DNA from: Bacillus sp. PK3_68
GTDB taxonomy: Bacteria > Bacillota > Bacilli > Bacillales > Domibacillaceae
Direction: 5' to 3'
Assembly: GCF_003600835.1 (NCBI RefSeq)
Contig: NZ_NQYC01000001.1
Location: forward strand, 1,364,001-1,428,000
Length of the DNA: 64,000 bases
The notes below the pieces were generated by a model. The model did not search any database and had not been told where the DNA came from. It saw only the letters and a program-made list of their open reading frames with translations. Shown here one piece after another: positions 39,482 through 47,720 of the stretch. Position 1 is the first letter of the stretch. The number at the start of each line of letters is the position of its first letter. The position numbers were made by a program, and so were the translations under genes.

Positions 39482-39491
39482 TTGGCTTTTG

Positions 39492-39800
39492 TCAATTAAT
39501 TAAATTATTATTTAAAGTGTCCAGTATTTTCTCGTAAATTTTGTTATTGTGCTTCCTTATGTTTTCCACTTGTTTGATTAATTTTTCCACCTCAGTGTCT
39601 GCTACACTATAGCTATCATTGTCTTTTGACAGAATCATATATAAGATAACAAATAGCAAACTGCTGTTATCTACATTTACAATTGTATCAGCTTTATTGT
39701 CTGTTGAATCCTCTTCTCTTTTTTTCAGATGCTCTTCCAACTTTTTTGTCACAAGCTTCTCAATCAACTCGTTTATATCCTTATTTTTAGATGAAATCAT
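39492..39800 (-). CDS. 102-residue protein of unknown function
   Basis: Charged N-terminal helix (ELIEKLVTKKLEEHLKKREED), a short hydrophobic stretch (SSLLFVILYMILS, residues 46-58), and a C-terminal helix with Lys/Asn. AAGGAG precedes the ATG. It starts 12 bases after the next gene upstream, so both form an operon in the coat region. No recognised family. Confidence 0.6.
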   Translation of the reverse strand: MISSKNKDINELIEKLVTKKLEEHLKKREEDSTDNKADTIVNVDNSSLLFVILYMILSKDNDSYSVADTEVEKLIKQVENIRKHNNKIYEKILDTLNNNLIN

Positions 39801-39812
39801 TTGGTATCTCCT

Positions 39813-40367
39813 TCAGCAATTAATATTAATAGTATTTAAAGATGACACACCAGATGTTTGTTCTGCACAATAAACGAAGCCTTCTATTAAGATATTATTG
39901 GGTTTTAAAAGAGAAAAGCCGATTTGAAAGTTTTTAAAAGCAAGCACTTCTCCAGGAAGAATTTTGTCTGTATAGATCGGTTTTAACCAATAGCTTGTTT
40001 CTCCGTCCTCTTCCTCCTCCCTTTCTATCCGTTCCCAGCCAAACTTCTGATGCTTCTCTATCTGCTTAGCACGCGTAAATTTCCCTGAAAAATCGATTGC
40101 CTGGTCACTTTTCACCTTAATTAAAACAATAGGAGACGTGATCACATGACGACTGTTATTTTTCACTGAAAAGCTGCCTATCATTATTTGGTTATCCTTG
40201 AGATCTTTATTCAGAAGAAAAGAATGAGTAAAAAAGCAACTTACCTTATCCGGCAGTTTGCTTTTCTCCGAAGTTATACTTGTATTTATTTCTTCCAAAA
40301 ATTCCTTCGCTTCTGACTCCAGTTGGCTGATCGACTGAGCCAGCTCTGCTAGCAATTTATTTGTCAT
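39813..40367 (-). CDS. 184-residue protein of unknown function
   Basis: An N-terminal helix (LAELAQSISQLESEAKEFLEE) is followed by a beta-rich domain with IGSFSVKNNSRHVITSPIVL, KPIYTDKILPGEVLAFKNFQ and a Cys near the end. The beta pattern resembles an Ig-like or coat-type sandwich. The start is ATG 40367 behind GGTGATATC (GTG 40376 is also possible). It precedes the 102-residue gene in a two-gene operon, behind a terminator. No recognised family. Confidence 0.6.
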   Translation of the reverse strand: MTNKLLAELAQSISQLESEAKEFLEEINTSITSEKSKLPDKVSCFFTHSFLLNKDLKDNQIMIGSFSVKNNSRHVITSPIVLIKVKSDQAIDFSGKFTRAKQIEKHQKFGWERIEREEEEDGETSYWLKPIYTDKILPGEVLAFKNFQIGFSLLKPNNILIEGFVYCAEQTSGVSSLNTININC

Positions 40368-40384
40368 TGATATCACCCGCTTAA

Positions 40385-40422
40385 AGTATTAAAGAGAGGA
40401 ATTGTATCCTCTCTTTAATACT
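40385..40422 (-). terminator. Terminator between two leftward coat-region genes
   Basis: Perfect 16-base arms (AGTATTAAAGAGAGGA and its complement) with a 6-base loop. Confidence 0.85.
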
Positions 40423-40439
40423 ATGCGGCAGCATTCATT

Positions 40440-41111
40440 CTATTCGCCTGCAAGACCTGGAAATAAAACCGGGCATTGAGGCGGAATAACCGGCGCAGGG
40501 CATTGTTCAACGAGGATATCGCGCGGTTCACAGAAGTCTGCTTCTATCTCTAAAGTCACATCCGCAACTGTTTGAATGCTTTGGCAAAGGCTTAATGCAA
40601 TATCGATGCTATCAAATTCAGTGCCTGTGCAGTTGACTCTCACGTTGCACTCTACATCTGTGAGACGGACAACGAGCCGTGTTCCTTCAGGTGCACATAA
40701 GAAGATGGATTCTGGTACATCAATTGAAATAGGATCAGAGAGTCCTACAAAAGGAGATGTCCCTGCCACACCGCTAATCTCCACTCTTATGCATAACGGC
40801 TTTACAAATGTTACTCTTTGCAGTGTAACAAGTGCCCCATCGATTACGAAAGTTCTGTCTTCTCTTTCACCAATTTCCTCCACTGGGACCTCTGCATTTA
40901 CCGGAAGAGGATCGCCATTCTCATCCACTAAAAAGCATCTTGTAGTCAAGTTAGTCACCGTAGGATCACATGGATTAAATCCTGGCGGCAAACCAAGAGC
41001 TCCGGCAGCTACAGTTTGATTTACTGTATTCTGAAGTATGACCCAATCATATACTTTTTCTGCGTTAATACATAAAAGCTCTTGAGCCCCCTGTAAATTT
41101 TGGCTTTGCAT
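40440..41111 (-). CDS. Probable spore surface protein with N-terminal NAEKVYDWV motif
   Basis: 223 residues. The LLCINAEKVYDWVILQ start resembles motifs I associate with Firmicute spore-surface proteins, but the assignment is from memory. The remainder is beta-rich with about ten Cys (CDPTVTNLTTRCF, FLCAPEGTRLVVRL, CNVRVNCTG, LEIEADFCEPRDILVEQCPA). No signal peptide. AAGGAGTAGATGAA precedes the ATG. CATATCTTA at 41158-41150 fits a sigma-K -10. Cys content suits disulfide cross-linking on the coat. Confidence 0.6.
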   Translation of the reverse strand: MQSQNLQGAQELLCINAEKVYDWVILQNTVNQTVAAGALGLPPGFNPCDPTVTNLTTRCFLVDENGDPLPVNAEVPVEEIGEREDRTFVIDGALVTLQRVTFVKPLCIRVEISGVAGTSPFVGLSDPISIDVPESIFLCAPEGTRLVVRLTDVECNVRVNCTGTEFDSIDIALSLCQSIQTVADVTLEIEADFCEPRDILVEQCPAPVIPPQCPVLFPGLAGE

Positions 41112-41149
41112 TTCATCTACTCCTTTTTATGGATTTTCTAACACAATAA

Positions 41150-41158
41150 TAAGATATG
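41150..41158 (-). promoter_or_regulatory. Candidate sigma-K -10 element
   Basis: CATATCTTA on the minus strand, 38 bases before the start of the Cys-rich gene. No AC was found at the expected -35 position. Confidence 0.35.
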
Positions 41159-41258
41159 TAAAAAGTCTAACTATGCTACTGGTTAATCTTATCGTTTACT
41201 TTCAATGAGGCTCTTGCCTATAAAAACGAGCTGTTGTTACAGCTATTGCTATACAGGC

Positions 41259-41286
41259 ACAAGTACATCCGCCCTTTCATAAGATA
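41259..41286 (+). promoter_or_regulatory. Sigma-K promoter of the coiled-coil gene
   Basis: AC (41259-41260), 17 bases, CATAAGATA (41278-41286): an exact fit to AC-N16/17-CATANNNTA. The -10 is 34 bases before the ATG at 41321. Confidence 0.75.
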
Positions 41287-41320
41287 ACCTATATTTATGC
41301 TTGCAGGAGGTGGACGCTGT

Positions 41321-44300
41321 ATGTCTGATAATGTATATGAAGATTATATCCAGCACTTACATCATCAAATTAATACGTATAAAAAATGATTCAAAGCTAC
41401 AAAGAGAATGATTTAGAGCAGGAATACATTGATTTAATGGATAAATACCAAAAGTTAGAGGAAAGAAACGTCGAGAAGGAAGAACTGCTGGCACAAGAGA
41501 CAGAAAGAAGAGAACAGCTTTCTCTTCAATTAAGCAGCGCATATAATGAAGCAAGTTTGTTAAATGAGCAGATTCAAAAATGGCAGACCGATTTCGCTCA
41601 AAAAGAGGAACAATATAGGGACATATGCAAAGAGAAAGAACGGCTCGCGGTCGAGCTGCAGCATATACGCGAAGAATATGTTCCTTATGAAAAACTGACA
41701 GACACCCTAAACTCTCTTGATCAGACAAAGCAAGAGAAAGAAGCCCTGTTAGCTGAAAATAAGCGGATGACTCATCAGCTAGCTGAACAAGACAAGGAAA
41801 CCAAAACATACAAAGAGCAGATGGAGAGGCTTTCTTTCAAGCTGAAGGCACAAGAAGAAAAAGAAGAACTATATGATGAAATACGTAAAGAGAAAGAGAA
41901 TCTGGAATTAGAACTAGAATATATGCGTGAGAAATACATCCCCTACGAAGAGCTGGAGGATATTTCAAACGCTCTTGATAAAGCCAATCAAGAAAAAGAA
42001 AAACTGTTAACTGAGAATCAACGGATCACCAATCAGCTGGCCGCACAAAGTATAGAGGCAAAAACCTATAAAGAGCAGTTGGAGATGATTTCTTCCCAGC
42101 TGAAAACGCAAGAAGCGAGAGAAAAGAAGTTACTAGCAGAGGAAAGACAGCAAAATGAACAGCTTTCCCTTCAATTACACAATACATCTCATAAAGCCAA
42201 TTTATTAAGCGAACAAATTCAAAAATGGCAGAGCGATTTTACCGAGAAGGAAAAACTATATGAAGAAATTCTAAATGAAAAAGAACAGCTGGAGATAGAA
42301 TTACAGCATATACGGGAAAATTATATTCCTTATGAAAAATTAGAAAAAACTTTAAACACCCTTAACAAGGTAAAGTTGGAAAAAATGAATTTGCTGACAG
42401 ATAACGAGCAAATGGCCAGCCAGCTATCTAAGCAAAACAGGAAAGCTGAAGCTTTGAAAAATGAACTGGAGGACCTTTCTTCTAAATTAACTAAAGAAAA
42501 AGCTCAGCATGCTTTCTTGCGAGAAGAGCACGCAGAAATCAAGCGGATGAAAGACGAGATAGAAAAAACAAAAGAAAAATTAGAAAAAGAACGTTCCGAA
42601 CTTAAAGAATCCTTTCTCAAACTCGAAAAGGAGTATGAAGAAGCCCTCGGCAACCCTGAAGCCAAAGAAAAACAGGAGCTGATAAACAGCGAGAATACAG
42701 ATAAAAAGGAGAATGATCAGTCAGACCCTTCCCTGCTGACAAAGCAGAAATCGAAGGGACACATCGATCTCGGAGGCAATCCGTACGCTTTTCTCTTTAA
42801 AACTTATCTTAAAGATTATTTATTCTTCAACAAACACTTATTAGAAAACACCCTCATGCAGGAGCAAATTTTGAGAGAAGCAGCTATGCATGAGAAAGAT
42901 TCACCAAAAAAGGAGGAACCAATAGTACACATGAATGAAGTAAATCAAAATATAGAGATGCTTAAACAAAGCGGGAACATTGAGCAGCCAACGATTTCAT
43001 CCTATGCACAGCAAACAAGCGAAAAACCCGCCCAGGCCCAGGATGTTACCCAAGAAAGTTTCATCCAAGTTTTATTGGAACAAAAAGAATTAATATTGAA
43101 TTTACAAGAACAAATAAAAGAGTTGAAAACGAGTATACCAGAAAAACAAAAAGATGGTTTCCTGGAGGAAGATCATTCTAACAATCCGTCATCTAAATCC
43201 GTCACCTTCCGAGATTTACAAGGAGCCTCCGTTATGCAACCTGTCATAGGAAATAAAGCAAATAAATACCGCGGCGAGGTGGAACAATTTCAAAGAAATC
43301 TAATGAATGTTAACAAACTAGGGCTAGATTCTAAAAAGAGTGGAAGCACTCATGAAAATCAATTATACAACAAGGAAACCAACCATTGGAGCGGCAAGGG
43401 ACCTTATGTTATTAACCTCCCTCCTATTCAAGCAAACTCATCCGCTCCTTTGCCAAAAGTCAAAAGCAGCGAGAAATCTGAAAGTGATTCTGATGACATC
43501 AGCACGCCTGCGCCATCAAATGAGAGAACACCTACTAATAACAAGCGAACCATCCAAAAACCAAATCCTTCCCCAGTTCCTACAGCCGACACACCTAACT
43601 TCGCTACCGTTAAAAGCGAACCATTAGGCCCATCTAAAAGTAGTTCTCATTTAGAGCTTCAGGCTGACTTTTCCGCCGGAAAAGAGACAACAGCTAAGAA
43701 AAAGCTTGAGAGCTCTGAACAAAACAAGAAAGAAACACAGCCCGTAGATGCCAAATATAATGAAGCCAGCTCAGCTGCTTTAGAGCATTTAGATTCAGAG
43801 CGGCCTTCCAGAACCTATCGAATCGTTTCAACCTATGAAAGAAAAGCCCCTACACTGGATAAGGAACCCGCTTTGGATCCAATCGCTGGGAAGGCAACAG
43901 AAAACCAAGAGATAAGCAAGCAAACAAGCAAACCGCAACAGACAGAAAACAATGAAGCAACCAAACAAATGATCAAACTGAAACAGGAAGAAGCCACTAA
44001 AGCGAATAAACCAACGATCAAAGCGGAACAAATGGAAGCCACTAAAGTGAGTAAACCAACGGCCAAAGCAGAACAAACAGACGCCACTAAAGCGAGTAAG
44101 CCAACGGCCAAAGCAGAACAAACAGACGCCACTAAAGCGAGTAAGCCAACGGCCAAAGCAGAACAAACAGACGCCAGCAAAGCGAATAAACAGATGGTCA
44201 AAGTGGCGCAAACAGAGGCCAGCAAAGCAAATAAACAGATGGTCAAAGCGGAGCAAACGGAAGCCAGTAAAACGAATAAGCAAATAATGAAAGCGGAACA

Positions 44301-44400
44301 GGCAGAGGCCGGTCCGTCAACTGTGAGACACAAACAGGAAGACCCGAGTAAGACAAGAAGAAAATCTCTATTTCAACTTGTATGGGATAAAATCACATGA
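41321..44400 (+). CDS. Giant coiled-coil spore-region protein with Lys-rich repeat tail (frame slip at 41381-41386)
   Basis: The natural start is the ATG at 41321 behind AGGAGGTGG. That frame (MSDNVYEDYIQHLHHQINTY) meets a TGA after 22 codons at an A6 run. Adding one A joins it to the long frame, giving 1026 residues. Without the added base, the long frame could begin at an ATG overlapping the stop. Residues about 25-440 form a coiled coil with three related blocks (QIQKWQ, ELQHIRE, YVPYEKL, LLAENKRM). Residues about 485-525 (GHIDLGGNPYAFLFKTYLKD) look like a folded module. A polar linker and seven 15-residue repeats follow, then a basic end (TRRKSLFQLVWDKIT). A sigma-K promoter indicates late mother-cell expression. 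Confidence 0.75.
43984..44298 (+). repeat. Seven tandem 45-base repeats in the coiled-coil gene
   Basis: Unit code is about Q-T-D-A-T-K-A-S-K-P-T-A-K-A-E. Copies 3 and 4 are nearly identical in DNA; the others drift. Lys, Ala and Thr dominate. Replication slippage could change the number of units between strains. Confidence 0.9.
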
Positions 44401-44804
44401 AAAACGATGCATTAAATATCCCTCTCTCTGTCTATAACGAGATGGTGCAGCATGGGCTTGAAGAACTCCCTTATGAAGCGTGTGGAATTCTATCCGGCCG
44501 GGAAAAACAGGTCAGCACCTTATGGAAGCTTCAAAATGAAAAAAGAGCGAGGAACAGCTATTTTGTTAGTGCCCAAACGGTATCTGCTGTATTAGATGAA
44601 ATAAATGGCAATGGTGAAAAGCCCATTGCCATTTATCATACCCATCCCACCGCAAAAGCTGCGCCTTCTCAAATAGATATTGATTGCCATCCTCATTCAA
44701 GCATCTATATGATTATTATTTCTTACCGGCAGAAGATTCCTGTCGCCCGCTGCTTTTTCATCTTAGAAAAAAGTTTCCGGGAACTCTTATTGAAAATTGA
44801 GTAA
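44397..44804 (+). CDS. JAMM/MPN+ metallopeptidase
   Basis: 135 residues. The full JAMM catalytic set is visible: Glu27 (YEACGILSG), then HTHPTAKAAPSQID at residues 81-94 giving His81, His83, Ser91 and Asp94. Zinc-dependent JAMM enzymes remove isopeptide-linked or C-terminal groups; prokaryotic ones act in several contexts. The ATG overlaps the TGA of the coiled-coil gene (ATGA at 44397-44400), so the two are translationally coupled and share the sigma-K promoter. A role in trimming or modifying a coat protein is inference. Confidence 0.85.
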   Translation: MKNDALNIPLSVYNEMVQHGLEELPYEACGILSGREKQVSTLWKLQNEKRARNSYFVSAQTVSAVLDEINGNGEKPIAIYHTHPTAKAAPSQIDIDCHPHSSIYMIIISYRQKIPVARCFFILEKSFRELLLKIE

Positions 44805-44850
44805 GAAAAAATGGTTCACCTATCTTTTATGAAGATGTGCAATTGTCCAA

Positions 44851-44878
44851 ACCATTATTTCCCTCTTCTCATAGGATA
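44851..44878 (+). promoter_or_regulatory. Sigma-K promoter of the Cys/His-rich gene
   Basis: AC (44851-44852), 17 bases, CATAGGATA (44870-44878): exact consensus. The gene starts at 44984, giving a leader of about 98 bases. Confidence 0.7.
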
Positions 44879-44983
44879 TCATGTAAGCAGATTCACAATA
44901 CACCTTCCACGGTCTTAAATGCTTTATTGATCTCATCTGAATTTGCCTACAAAAATAAAATTATAGGAAAGGATTGTATTCGT

Positions 44984-45781
44984 ATGGCATTTGGTAACCA
45001 ATGGGGCTCTTCTGGTAAACGTTGTAAGCCTGTTGTTAAACAAGACGATTGGAGGGGATGTGATCGTAAGCACGATGACTGGAATGACTCAGGTTCTTCC
45101 TGCGATTCCTGTGGACATAAGCATTCGCATTGCAACTGTCATTTCAAGTCGATTAATAAACCCGTCCACTTAAACAGCGACTGTGTATTGGTTAACTCAG
45201 TGGTGTGCACGAAGACTGTACAAAAAGTAGCTGAAGTCGTACTTCCTATTACTGTGTTTGCTGGTTTAGGTGCTCTTGAAGATCTTGTTGCTGTAGATGT
45301 TGTGCCTAATCTAGCTGGCGTGACAATGAACGCGAGCGTCATTAGAGACAAAGTTGTTAACATTGGGGTTATCCCTGCAACTATTACGGTAACGATTGCA
45401 GGAGTTGCTGCCCCTGTTACTCTTACAACTTCTCTCCCATTCCAAGAGCATACAGATTGTCCTGGTGCTTGTCCTGGAGATACATTGACAGAAACTCCAC
45501 TTGAAGTAGAAGGCATTTTCGTTCAACCAGGCGTACCAGTCGTTGGAATTACTGGTGTAACTCTTGTAGAAGGTATTTTATTCAAGATCATTCTGCGTAC
45601 AACACTCACTGTTACTCGCCCGCTTATCGCAAAATCAAATCATCATAACTTTGACTGCTTGCAAGATGTAAATCCGCATCGCTGTGAAACAACAACTACT
45701 CCTACAACAATTCAATTTCCAACCCCTCCCGGCGGAGGTCTTCTAGGCGGTGGCGGTGGCGGCGGATTGCCAACACCATAA
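44984..45781 (+). CDS. Probable spore surface protein, Cys/His-rich N-terminus and Gly-rich tail
   Basis: 265 residues from the ATG behind AGGAAAGGAT. Residues 10-50 are Cys/His/Asp-rich (CDSCGHKHSHCNCHF). The middle is a beta-rich domain with VLVNSVVCTKTVQKVAEVVL and repeated hydrophobic strands. The C-terminus is TPPGGGLLGGGGGGGLPTP. No signal peptide. A sigma-K promoter lies upstream. Possible exosporium or coat component; Cys and His could also bind metal. Family not recognised. Confidence 0.65.
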   Translation: MAFGNQWGSSGKRCKPVVKQDDWRGCDRKHDDWNDSGSSCDSCGHKHSHCNCHFKSINKPVHLNSDCVLVNSVVCTKTVQKVAEVVLPITVFAGLGALEDLVAVDVVPNLAGVTMNASVIRDKVVNIGVIPATITVTIAGVAAPVTLTTSLPFQEHTDCPGACPGDTLTETPLEVEGIFVQPGVPVVGITGVTLVEGILFKIILRTTLTVTRPLIAKSNHHNFDCLQDVNPHRCETTTTPTTIQFPTPPGGGLLGGGGGGGLPTP

Positions 45782-45850
45782 AATCTATTTACTCTTTCTT
45801 TAGCATCTAGGGAAGACTATTCACTCTGCTCAAATCAAACACAAAATAAA

Positions 45851-45880
45851 AACAGCCGTTTAGTTTATCTAACGGCTGTT
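45851..45880 (+). terminator. Terminator after the Cys/His-rich gene
   Basis: AACAGCCGTT / AACGGCTGTT hairpin followed by TCTTTCTTT. Confidence 0.85.
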
Positions 45881-45960
45881 TCTTTCTTTATTCACAAGTT
45901 TCGAAACCATTTTATCCTTTAAAGGAAATTGAACTGTCAAAAAGAAGAATATTTTTTCTG

Positions 45961-46110
45961 TTATTTATTTTCCTGTCCCTCTTCCTCGTCATAAGCAATC
46001 AATACAATATTCTCTCCAATTTCCTGCCTTAATTCCTTTTCCAGCGACTGCACTTTTTGCAAATGGTTTTCGTTCAGGTCCGCAACAGGAAAACGTTCGT
46101 ATACACTCAT
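45961..46110 (-). CDS. 49-residue conserved-looking small protein
   Basis: A short frame with AAAGGAG nine bases ahead of the ATG: MSVYERFPVADLNENHLQKV, then QSLEKELRQEIGENIVLIAY and an acidic tail (DEEEGQENK). The amphipathic helix and the IVLIAY strand look like a real small fold, and similar short proteins occur in Bacillus. Function unknown. Confidence 0.55.
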   Translation of the reverse strand: MSVYERFPVADLNENHLQKVQSLEKELRQEIGENIVLIAYDEEEGQENK

Positions 46111-46182
46111 TTTCACGGGCTCCTTTCGTTTATGCTGCTCTTTATTTTGCCCGCCTGCCTGAGCATTATGCAGTCCCGCTGC

Positions 46183-46743
46183 TCATTTGATTTTTGAATA
46201 AATACACGTGTTCCTCAGTTCTTTCCCGTCGACCGATACGTCGTCATGACGCAAAGTGCCTTCTAAATGAAAGCCAAGCTTTTCAGGGATCGCCCGGCTC
46301 TTGCTATTTTTTTCATCGCAGCGAATCTCCACCCGGCGTGCCTGTAACACGTCAAAGGCAAAATCCGTGAGCGCGTCAACCGCTTCCGTGATATAGCCGT
46401 TACCGCTTTGACGTGTATCAATCCAATAACCGATTTCAAATTTTGGCACGCTCCAGTTCATGCGATGCAAGCCTGTTGAGCCGATAAATTCTCCCGTTTC
46501 TTTATTAAAAATGTGAAAGCGCAAATCCTTACGTGTTAAAAATTCAGCATGAGCCTCTCTTACATTAGCCTCCGTTTCATCTAAGCTTTGTTTGTGCTTA
46601 GCAAACGGCAGCCAGGCTTGCAGCTCCTCCCTCGAAGCGTTTATTGCTTCATGCACCACTTTTCCATCTCCCGGCTTTGGCATTCTAATGAAGAGCCGTT
46701 TGGAGTAAAGCTCACTTGGAAAATCCAGCAAAATCGGTTTCAC
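46183..46743 (-). CDS. GNAT acetyltransferase, RimJ/RimL type
   Basis: About 186 residues. Typical GNAT_3 pattern: LYSKRLFIRMP near the start, IGSTGLHRMNWSVPKFEIGY, WIDTRQSGNGYITEAVDAL (the acetyl-CoA loop) and SRAIPEKLGFHLEGTLR. It acetylates N-terminal or other amino groups on proteins or small molecules; substrate unknown. The GTG at 46743 has ideal spacing from a G6 ribosome binding site, better than the ATGs at 46749 or 46767. Confidence 0.85.
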   Translation of the reverse strand: MKPILLDFPSELYSKRLFIRMPKPGDGKVVHEAINASREELQAWLPFAKHKQSLDETEANVREAHAEFLTRKDLRFHIFNKETGEFIGSTGLHRMNWSVPKFEIGYWIDTRQSGNGYITEAVDALTDFAFDVLQARRVEIRCDEKNSKSRAIPEKLGFHLEGTLRHDDVSVDGKELRNTCIYSKIK

Positions 46744-46767
46744 TTGCATCCCCCCATAATATTCCAT

Positions 46768-47126
46768 CCCTCACAGCACTCTGCTTGAAACGGCATCTAT
46801 TTCAAAATTATTTCATTAATCTGTCTTCTTATCAACAAATAAAAGAAAAACAACTCCACGCATAGAAACTCATTCCATAAAATTAGTTACTTTTGGGGAA
46901 TAATATGGATAAACAGTCGAATACTGGTGATTTTCGCTATTCTCTTTGTCTGAAAATACGCTATAATGAACACAGAATTGAGTTTCACAAGAACGGCTAC
47001 TTTTATTGGATCATAGGGCAAGCGATATATGAAACGGCCAGCTCTTTCAAACAGCTAGAAGCTCCGTAGTAAACCAAAAATAACCTGTCTATTCTGTAAA
47101 TTATTCTATAATCGGAGGTGCCAATC
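46768..47126. other. Encapsulin upstream region
   Basis: No gene. It must hold the promoter of the encapsulin operon. TATAAT is seen at 46962-46967 without a clear -35, and again at 47107-47112, which is too close to the ribosome binding site to serve. No Fur box was found here, unlike at 49514. Confidence 0.45.
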
Positions 47127-47693
47127 GTGAAGGAAGAATTAGCCTCGTTTTACCAAATTTTCACGACGACGAAAGAAGCCATCGAGCGCTTTATGGATAT
47201 GCTTGATCCAGTCATTGAACATGCTAAGGATGACCATGAACGTTTGTATTATCACCATATTTACGAAGAGGAAGAGCAGCGGCTGTCCCGGCTTGATGTA
47301 CTGATTCCACTCATCAGCAGATTTCAAACTGAACAAAATGATAATGCTTTTTCTCCTAGTAACAACACATTTAATCGCTTGCTGCAGGAGTTAAATCTTG
47401 AAAAATTCGGCTTACACAATTTTATTGAGCACGTCGATCTTGCCCTCTTTGCCTTCACAGATGAAGAACGACAGACCTTATTAAAGCAGCTCAGAGTGGA
47501 TGCTTACGAAGGGTATCAATACGTGAAAGAAAAATTAGCCGAAATTAACAAGCGTTTTGACCATGATTATGAAGACCCGCATGCTCATCATGACGAGAAG
47601 CATGATCACTTAGCTGTTGTTCCTGATGCTTCGACTCAAAAACCACAAGCCCAAAAACGAAAAGGTTTTACTGTTGGCAGCTTAATCCAATAG
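47127..47693 (+). CDS. IMEF encapsulin cargo (iron-mineralising protein)
   Basis: 188 residues. Helical N-terminal region (FYQIFTTTKEAIERFMDML, DDHERLYYHHIYEEEEQRL) rich in Glu and His for a ferroxidase-type site, as in IMEF proteins of Firmicutes. The C-terminus carries a His-rich linker (DPHAHHDEKHDH) and the tag FTVGSLI at residues 181-187, which docks inside the shell. The start is the GTG at 47127 behind GGAGG with 8-base spacing. It is first in the three-gene operon and 27 bases before the shell gene. In Quasibacillus thermotolerans the analogous system stores thousands of iron atoms. Confidence 0.9.
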   Translation: MKEELASFYQIFTTTKEAIERFMDMLDPVIEHAKDDHERLYYHHIYEEEEQRLSRLDVLIPLISRFQTEQNDNAFSPSNNTFNRLLQELNLEKFGLHNFIEHVDLALFAFTDEERQTLLKQLRVDAYEGYQYVKEKLAEINKRFDHDYEDPHAHHDEKHDHLAVVPDASTQKPQAQKRKGFTVGSLIQ

Positions 47694-47720
47694 GCCCCGC
47701 TAAAAAGAGGAGGAAAAAAC

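Noticed and set aside
43828-44333. Two long antisense frames over the repeat tail of the coiled-coil gene
   Set aside because: They arise from the 45-base in-frame repeats, have no ribosome binding sites, and give low-complexity Leu/Ala/Phe-rich products.
47107-47112. TATAAT just before the IMEF cargo gene
   Set aside because: Transcription would start after the ribosome binding site, so it cannot serve this gene.
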